A stretch of 11,763 bases of DNA from Streptococcus sp. (lineage in GTDB: Bacteria; Bacillota; Bacilli; Lactobacillales; Streptococcaceae), in NCBI GenBank assembly GCA_003521145.1, contig DOTL01000070.1, forward strand, positions 1 through 11,763. Reading direction: 5' to 3'. The translations under genes were made by a program, and so were the position numbers. The notes under the pieces were generated by a model. That model ran no database searches. It was not told the origin of the DNA and saw only the letters and a program-made list of their open reading frames with translations. Each line of letters begins with the position of its first letter. Position 1 is the stretch's first letter. This document shows, one piece after another, positions 6,404 to 11,763 of the stretch.

Positions 6404-8818
6404 ATGGCTACAACGAAAAAAACGAAAAAAGGGGCGGCTTCTAAGAACAGTAAGAAGCGCCTTACAAAAGCAGAATTAGATAGACAGAAGGCGATTAAGC
6501 GAATGCTATGGACCTTCTTTTTTGCCTTTGTCTTAATTTTCTCAGTCTTTCGATTGGGTTTCTTTGGGGTTACCCTCTATAATATCTTTCGAGTATTTGT
6601 GGGGAGTATGGCTTACCCTTTAATTTTTGCTATCTATGTTTATCTCTTTGGCTTTAAATGGTTACGTAGACATAGTAACTATGTAACAGGATTTTGGATG
6701 GTCTTTGCGGGTCTCTTGTTGGAGTTTCACGCCTATCTCTTTAGTCTAGAACGCATGGGTGGTCTAGATATTTTCCCTGGTACCAAGGACTTGCTTTTTG
6801 GAGAACTGTTCAGAGTGCAAGTATCTCGTTTTGCGGGTGGTGGTATGTTGGGGGCTCTCCTATACCAACCGAGTTCCTTCCTCTTTTCAAATATTGGTAG
6901 CTTCATGATTGGGGTATTGATCATTTTCTTGGGTGCCTTCATTCTTAGCCCTTGGGATGTCTTGGATATCATGGAGTATGCTAAGGAAGCTTGGCAGAAG
7001 GGGGCTGAGAAGCGTTTGGAACGGACGGCTCAGCGTCAGGAGAATAAGGCAGAACGTCAGGCTCAGAAAGAACGTGAAGCAGAAGAACGTGCCGAAGCCG
7101 AGCGTCTGGCTGATTTGACTATTGACGAGGAGACGGGAGAAATCTTGGATGATGCCGCAGAGGTCTTGACACAAGAAACCGAGATTTTTGTACCTGAACC
7201 TGAAATCAGTGATTATGCCTCTGAGGACTACTATGATAATCTGCCTCCAGAGGATTATGAGGATTTCCAAGAAGATTATGCACCTTATCCAGAGGATGTG
7301 CCAACCGAGGAGTTTCCCCCATCTATGGTGGTTGAGGGAGATGATGCCCCTGTCGAGGTTGATTTCACGCCTAAGGAACTCTTGCAGTATAAATTACCTC
7401 AGATAGATCTCTTTGCACCTGATAAGCCTAAGAGTCAATCTAAAGAGAAGAACATCGTTCGTAAGAATATACGTATCCTTGAAGATACCTTCAAGAGTTT
7501 CAATATTGACGTCAAGGTTGAGCGAGCCGAAATTGGACCATCAGTGACTAAGTACGAGGTCAAGCCTGCTGTTGGGGTTCGTGTTAACCGCATTTCAAAT
7601 CTAGCTGATGACTTGGCTCTGGCTTTAGCTGCGAAAGATGTCCGTATTGAGGCACCTATTCCTGGAAAATCTTTGGTTGGTATCGAAGTGCCTAACTCTG
7701 AGATTGCGACGGTTTCTTTCCGAGAACTTTGGGAACAGTCGAAGACAGACCCTAATAAGCTCTTGGAAGTTCCTCTTGGTAAGGCGGTTGATGGTTCAGA
7801 TCGTAGCTTTGATTTGGGACGGATGCCTCACTTGTTGGTGGCTGGATCAACAGGTTCTGGTAAATCGGTTGCGGTTAACGGAATCATCTCTAGTATTCTT
7901 ATGAAGGCTCGTCCTGATCAGGTGAAGTTTCTCATGGTCGATCCTAAGATGGTTGAACTTTCGGTTTACAATGATATTCCTCATCTCCTTATCCCTGTGG
8001 TGACTAACCCACGTAAGGCCGCTAAGGCTCTTCAAAAAGTGGTAGATGAGATGGAAAATCGTTACGAACTCTTTAGTAAGTTTGGCGTGCGTAACATTGC
8101 TGGCTACAATACTAAGGTTGAAGACTGGAATGCCCAGTCGCAAGAAAAACAAATTCCCTTGCCATTAATTGTGGTTATCGTCGATGAGTTGGCTGACTTG
8201 ATGATGGTAGCTAGTAAGGAAGTGGAAGATGCCATCATTCGTTTGGGGCAAAAAGCGCGTGCTGCGGGAATTCACATGATTCTCGCCACTCAACGTCCAT
8301 CGGTTGATGTTATCTCTGGTTTGATTAAGGCCAATGTGCCATCTCGTGTGGCCTTTGCGGTATCTTCGGGAACAGATAGTCGTACCATTTTAGATGAAAA
8401 TGGGGCAGAAAAGTTACTCGGACGTGGGGATATGCTTTTCAAACCGATTGATGAAAACCACCCTATTCGTCTGCAAGGTTCCTTTATCTCTGATGATGAT
8501 GTGGAACGTATTGTGACCTTTATCAAAGATCAGGCTTCGGCTGACTACGATGAGAGCTTTGATCCTGGCGAAGTTTCTGAAAATGATTATGGTGGAGGCT
8601 CCTCTGCCAATGGTGGTAGCTCAGAAGGTGACCCACTCTTTGAAGAGGCCAAGGCTTTGGTCCTTGAAACACAAAAAGCTAGTGCTTCCATGATTCAACG
8701 TCGTCTGTCAGTTGGTTTCAACCGAGCCACTCGTTTGATGGAAGAATTGGAAGAAGCAGGTGTTATCGGACCAGCTGAAGGTACCAAACCACGTAAGGTT
8801 TTGATGACTCAAGAATAA
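6404..8818 (+). CDS. ftsK: DNA translocase FtsK/SpoIIIE
   Basis: This 804-residue septal motor pumps chromosome ends and dimers through the closing division septum. A basic N-terminus (1-33) precedes about four membrane helices (34-51, 62-84, 94-114, 146-182). An acidic, low-complexity linker with a coiled-coil-like stretch follows (about 200-345). The alpha and beta motor domains contain Walker A GSTGSGKS (481-488), Walker B LIVVIVDELADLM (588-600) and ATQRPSVDVI (628-637). The winged-helix gamma domain (about 737-804, MIQRRLSVGFNRATRLMEELEEAGVIG region) reads DNA polarity. No Shine-Dalgarno sequence lies before the ATG and the promoter predicts a leaderless transcript. The next in-frame ATG (codon 34) would delete the basic N-terminus, so 6404 is preferred. 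No convincing terminator follows. Confidence 0.96.
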   Translation: MATTKKTKKGAASKNSKKRLTKAELDRQKAIKRMLWTFFFAFVLIFSVFRLGFFGVTLYNIFRVFVGSMAYPLIFAIYVYLFGFKWLRRHSNYVTGFWMVFAGLLLEFHAYLFSLERMGGLDIFPGTKDLLFGELFRVQVSRFAGGGMLGALLYQPSSFLFSNIGSFMIGVLIIFLGAFILSPWDVLDIMEYAKEAWQKGAEKRLERTAQRQENKAERQAQKEREAEERAEAERLADLTIDEETGEILDDAAEVLTQETEIFVPEPEISDYASEDYYDNLPPEDYEDFQEDYAPYPEDVPTEEFPPSMVVEGDDAPVEVDFTPKELLQYKLPQIDLFAPDKPKSQSKEKNIVRKNIRILEDTFKSFNIDVKVERAEIGPSVTKYEVKPAVGVRVNRISNLADDLALALAAKDVRIEAPIPGKSLVGIEVPNSEIATVSFRELWEQSKTDPNKLLEVPLGKAVDGSDRSFDLGRMPHLLVAGSTGSGKSVAVNGIISSILMKARPDQVKFLMVDPKMVELSVYNDIPHLLIPVVTNPRKAAKALQKVVDEMENRYELFSKFGVRNIAGYNTKVEDWNAQSQEKQIPLPLIVVIVDELADLMMVASKEVEDAIIRLGQKARAAGIHMILATQRPSVDVISGLIKANVPSRVAFAVSSGTDSRTILDENGAEKLLGRGDMLFKPIDENHPIRLQGSFISDDDVERIVTFIKDQASADYDESFDPGEVSENDYGGGSSANGGSSEGDPLFEEAKALVLETQKASASMIQRRLSVGFNRATRLMEELEEAGVIGPAEGTKPRKVLMTQE

Positions 8819-8956
8819 TGAACTGAAAAGAGTCTGAAGCCTCGTTTTTAAAGGAATTAAAATCGACAAAAGAAATGAGAAAAATGAGTGTTTTACTATT
8901 TATTTTCTTATTCTTTTTTTATGTTCAAAATAGACTAAAAATTGCAAAACATTCCA

Positions 8957-8993
8957 TAAGAACGCTTACAAAACGAATATTTTATACTATAAT
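8957..8993 (+). promoter_or_regulatory. Pullulanase promoter overlapped by a CcpA cre site
   Basis: CTTACA (8965-8970), 17 nt, TATAAT (8988-8993). The -35 box lies within a cre-like site at 8957-8970 whose reverse strand, TGTAAGCGTTCTTA, matches 12 of 14 positions of TGWAARCGYTWNCW. A CcpA dimer there would block RNA polymerase when glucose or another rapidly used sugar is present, as expected for alpha-glucan degradation. The rest of 8819-9032 is AT-rich, without a clear gene or terminator. A weak AT stem sits at 8843-8865. Confidence 0.7.
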
Positions 8994-9032
8994 AAAAGAA
9001 AAAGTGAGTAATAAAAACTAAGGAGTAAAAAA

Positions 9033-11350
9033 ATGGACAATTTATTAACCGTTCATTTTCATAATATGCATGGCGACTATTCCCGATACAGTATGTGGAA
9101 GTGGTTAGATGGTTATTGGGGCGAAGAGGCCCATTTTTAACGTCAGGATGATTTTGGCCTTGTTGGTCAGGTTACTTCTCTCTCCAATCGTTTTATTGAT
9201 TCTGTCAATCTTTTGGTCAAAACGGAAGACTGGTCGAGGCAAACACATGATTATCGTGTCCGACGCTTCCTAGGGGATGCTCCCAATGCTATTTGGATAG
9301 TTGAAGGTGATCCAACGGTTTATTATTCTAAACAGGCAGCCTTGACTAGCCATAGTTTTGAGGGTCGCGCGATCAGCATGCCTTTGATATGGCTCTTCGT
9401 AGACAGGAATTTGACCAGAAGTGGGGTTTTCAAGGCTGGTTAGGGCATAAGTATGAAAAAGGGGCGACAGAGTTTCGCCTTTGGTCACCCCTAGCTCGTT
9501 GTGTGCAGCTCTTACTTTTTAAAAAGGGGAGTAAAAATCCTAAGGTCATTAAGACGAGTCGAGGAAACAGTGTCAATAAGGACCGTCATGAGATGAATAC
9601 TCACGGTATTTGGAGTGCCACTGTCAAAAAGCATCTAGATGGGGTAGCTTACCAGTTTCGTGTTTATCATGAGGAAAGCTTCTATCAGGATACGAGAGAT
9701 CCTTATAGAATCGCACTTAGTTTAGATAATAAAAAAAGTTTGGTGTTCGATCCTAAACGACTTGTCCCACGAGGATATGAAAAGGTTACCAAACAAAAAG
9801 CGAGTTGGCGTAAGACAAATGCTTGCTCATCCGTTATCTGTGAGATGCACATCCGTGATTTCTCAATTTCAGAGACGTCTGGTGTTAAGAAATCCTATAG
9901 AGGAACCTATCTAGGTGCCTGTCAGAAAGTGACAAAAAATGACAAGGGAGACGTGACTGGCTTTGATTACCTCAAAATCATGGGCTACAACTATGTCAAG
10001 TTGCAACCGGTCTTTGATTACCATAAAACCTACGATAAAGATGGGAAGCTTCTCTACAACTGGGGGGATGACCCTTAGAATTATAATGTCCCGGATCGTC
10101 AGTTTGCTGCTGATCAAAAGAATCCCGTGGCACCAATTTTAGAGCTTAAGAAAATGATTTAGACCTACCATGAGGCAGGAATAGGGGGTCATCATGGATG
10201 TGGTATATAACCATACTTACTCATCTTACAGCTCTCCCTTCCAACTATCTGTTCCGGCTTATTACTACCGTATGCATGACAATGGGTCTTTCCAAGACGG
10301 GTCAGGATGTGGAAATGAAACAGCCAGTGAAAAGGAAATGTACCGTAAGTATATGATTGATTCTTTGACCTATTGGGCAGAAGAATTTGGAGTGGATGGT
10401 TTCCGTTTTGACCTTATGGGCTTGCATGATGTTGCTACTATGAATGCCATTCGTTCGGCCATAGATGATATTGATCCTAGGATTCTTCTATATGGTGAAA
10501 GATGGGATATGGGAATTGATCTTCCTGTAGACCAAAAGGCCAAGAAGGATAATGCAGCCTTGATGCCTAGAATCGGATTTTTCAATGATAATGCGCGTGA
10601 TGCGGTCAAGGGAGCAGAGGTCTATGGGTACATAATTAATGGCTATGTGTCTGGAGCCCCATTGGAAGACACATAGCCAAGAGTCTGCTTGGTAGCCGTG
10701 GTTTTTTAAACTACCTCATGCCAGGTCAGGTCCTCAACTATATTGAAGCTCATGACAATTACAATTTGAATGATCTTATGCATCATTTGCATCCACATGA
10801 TTCGCCAGAAGATATTGAAAAACGTATCTACTTGGCAAATGCTCTTAATCTAAGTATGCAAGGGATGTGTTTCATGCAGTTGGGACAAGAATTCCAGCGT
10901 AGTAAGATGGTTGCAACAGGTGAAGACGGATACTACACGGAAGCGGATGTTAAGCGTGCCATGAATAGCTACAATGCTCCTGATGCCGTTAATCAGGTGG
11001 ATTGGAATCAAGTGACTCTTAAGAAAGACTTGGTTGCTAAAGTTGCCAAATTAATTGATCGTAAGCAAACCGTACTAGAATTGTCACATCGTTCATATGC
11101 AGATATTTACGATAATCTCTATGTCGCAAAAGCGGAGTACGATTCAGGTATTGTTGAATTACACATTTCTGGAAAATTACGTAAGACTTTTGTGTTCAAT
11201 AATATGAAAAAAAGATTTGGAGATTTACTGACGAGACAGTCAAAAAATGTTATAATACAGAAAACGCTTACACAAGCAGTTTTATTCACTCGTGAGCCCG
11301 ATCAATCTGAAGGGTTTTCTAGTGTATTTACATATATTTCAATGTTTTAA
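9033..11350 (+). pseudogene. pulA: Type I pullulanase (GH13 debranching enzyme) pseudogene
   Basis: Joined across lesions, this reads as a roughly 770-residue cytoplasmic pullulanase that would hydrolyse alpha-1,6 branches in glycogen or pullulan. Order: N-terminal pullulanase-associated domain (from 9033, LLTVHFHNMHGDY), CBM48-like domain (GATEFRLWSPLA, from about 9464), then the GH13 barrel with MDVVYNHT (10194), GFRFDLMG (nucleophile Asp), LYGERWDMG (acid/base Glu) and EAHDNYNL. Lesions: TAA at 9138; a 1-nt loss near 9381-9386 (CCTTTGAT, frame 0 to 2); TAG at 10076 in the YNWGYDPKNYN motif, where the Tyr is also Asp; TAG at 10160; a 1-nt gain in the G run 10184-10188; and a 1-nt loss near 10670-10675 giving TAG at 10674. 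AAGGAG (9020-9025) and the promoter remain intact. Catalytic residues survive, so inactivation looks recent. Confidence 0.92.
11228..11272 (+). promoter_or_regulatory. Promoter with perfect cre site inside the 3' end of the pullulanase pseudogene (glg promoter)
   Basis: CTGACG (11228-11233), 17 nt, TATAAT (11251-11256) with TG at 11248-11249, an extended -10 (TGTTATAAT). Just downstream, covering the predicted start near 11263, AGAAAACGCTTACA (11259-11272) matches the cre consensus TGWAARCGYTWNCW at all 14 positions on the reverse strand. It shares the decamer AACGCTTACA with the site at 8957-8970. It would drive glgB and the ancestral glycogen operon under CcpA repression. Confidence 0.7.
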
Positions 11351-11353
11351 TTT

Positions 11354-11375
11354 CTTGATAGTTAGATCTATCAAG
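11354..11375 (+). other. Perfect 8-bp hairpin between the pullulanase and branching-enzyme remnants
   Basis: CTTGATAG (11354-11361) pairs fully with CTATCAAG (11368-11375) around a 6-nt loop. The following GGCTAGTTTT has only four T, so it is at best a weak or attenuating terminator. It lies 10 nt before the glgB ribosome binding site region and within the predicted leader from the 11228-11256 promoter. Confidence 0.5.
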
Positions 11376-11400
11376 GCTAGTTTTAGGAAGGAGTGATGGT

Positions 11401-11691
11401 ATGAATCTCGATGAAGCCATGTAAACGTTTGGAACAGGTGAGAACTTCCACCTTCAGAATTATCTGGGTGTGCATTAATTGGGGGGATAAGAAGGATTTG
11501 TCTTCCGTGTGTGGGCCCCTCATGCTGAGCAGATTCAGGTAATTGGAGATTTCATAGGTTGGTTTGATGAACCTCTGGATATGACCAAAAACCATATCGG
11601 TGTTTGGGAGGTAAATTCAGCCCTTCCTGAAGAAGGGCAAGTTTATAAGTTCTTGGTGAAACGTAAAGGTGATGTTATCCTTAAATCTTAG
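11401..11691 (+). pseudogene. glgB: Glycogen branching enzyme GlgB, N-terminal remnant with stops and 3' deletion
   Basis: From ATG 11401, preceded by AAGGAG (11388-11393) 7 nt away, the frame reads MNLDEAM, stop, TFGTGENFHLQNYLGVH, stop, LGG, stop, then EGFVFRVWAPHAEQIQVIGD and on to ILKS. This is the start of a bacterial 1,4-alpha-glucan branching enzyme: the N-terminal leader with FHLQNYLG, then the CBM48 domain with RVWAPHA and a GDF-x-GW motif. In-frame stops lie at 11422, 11476 and 11488. After about 11685 the family sequence (expected to continue into a DP segment and the GH13 barrel) is gone. About 500 residues, and any glgC/D/A/P genes in this position, are missing. No frameshift is needed. 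The pathway is dead at this locus. Confidence 0.85.
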
Positions 11692-11702
11692 AGTCACTAT
11701 TG

Positions 11703-11708
11703 TATAAT
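11703..11708 (+). promoter_or_regulatory. -10 element of the next gene, at the glgB deletion edge
   Basis: A perfect TATAAT lies about 12 nt after the end of the glgB remnant. The -35 candidate 17 nt upstream (CTTAAA, 11680-11685) is poor and would fall within glgB sequence. The predicted start is near 11715. Confidence 0.5.
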
Positions 11709-11727
11709 TTAGACAAAGGACAAAAAC

Positions 11728-11763
11728 ATGAAAAACGCTCCTCAAAAGAATTTAAAGAAACCC
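11728..11763 (+). CDS. 5' end of an unidentified gene (runs off the window)
   Basis: AAAGGA (11715-11720) lies 7 nt before an ATG that opens a frame continuing to the window end: MKNAPQKNLKKP. Only 12 codons are visible. They are strongly basic, such as the cytoplasmic start of a membrane protein, but this does not identify a family. The fresh promoter and good ribosome binding site make it likely to be a real gene flanking the deleted glycogen operon. Confidence 0.55.
   Translation, partial: MKNAPQKNLKKP

Noticed and set aside
6887..7270. Minus-strand open frame of 127 codons within ftsK.
   Set aside because: It is antisense to the FtsK membrane and linker coding region, has no domain resemblance, and is explained by codon bias on the opposite strand.
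7847..8152. Minus-strand open frame of 101 codons opposite the FtsK motor domain.
   Set aside because: It overlaps the most conserved part of ftsK (Walker A region) and has no promoter or recognisable protein features.
8875..9021. 48-codon plus-strand reading frame for a hydrophobic, basic-tailed peptide (MRKMSVLLFIFLFFFY start).
   Set aside because: It has no ribosome binding site at a workable distance and runs straight through the pullulanase promoter, cre site and ribosome binding site. A poly-T/A-rich stretch readily gives such a frame by chance. It would deserve revisiting only if ribosome profiling showed a signal.
10184..10188. G5 run in pulA as a programmed or phase-variable frameshift site.
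   Set aside because: Five other lesions elsewhere in the gene would still inactivate it, so slippage here could not restore a product.

Overview
The window looks like chromosomal DNA of a low-GC Gram-positive coccus, most likely Streptococcus of the salivarius group. The best single guess is S. thermophilus. The reasons are the streptococcal-type LiaFSR operon, the rimM-trmD pair, a YumC-type ferredoxin-NADP reductase, a SpoIIIE/FtsK protein of streptococcal size, and two decayed glycogen/alpha-glucan genes, as expected of a milk-adapted species that has lost carbohydrate pathways. The species call is inference; no database search was possible. All real genes lie on the plus strand.

Layout. 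Positions 66-880 hold a six-transmembrane potassium-channel-like gene with its own promoter and terminator. It has an altered selectivity filter (TVGCGD) and a stop codon that cuts off an in-frame 24-codon tail. Positions 982-3382 hold the cell-envelope stress operon liaF-liaS-liaR with overlapping genes. Positions 3383-3887 are RNA-rich: a near-consensus promoter overlapping a perfect inverted repeat, a roughly 119-nt candidate small RNA of three hairpins ending in a terminator, then a tRNA-Gln/tRNA-Glu pair with its own promoter and terminator. Positions 3959-6304 hold rimM-trmD-ferredoxin/flavodoxin reductase, preceded by a leader region with dyad symmetry. Positions 6389-8818 hold ftsK, whose extended -10 promoter predicts transcription starting on the A of the start codon, that is, a leaderless mRNA.

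From 8819 to the end is a decaying alpha-glucan locus: a type I pullulanase pseudogene with at least six lesions, then the CBM48 N-terminus of a glycogen branching enzyme with three internal stops and a 3' deletion. Regulation appears to have outlived function. Two CcpA cre sites survive, one over the pullulanase promoter and one matching the consensus at all 14 positions beside a promoter at the end of the pullulanase pseudogene. A new gene begins at 11728 and runs off the window.

Functionally, LiaFSR senses cell-wall damage. RimM and TrmD support 30S assembly and tRNA m1G37 methylation. The reductase supplies electrons to flavodoxin/ferredoxin, and FtsK pumps DNA at the septum. I see no mobile element, CRISPR array or defence system. 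The least explained features are the candidate small RNA at 3503-3621, the leaderless ftsK start, and the preserved cre/promoter elements in dead glycogen genes.
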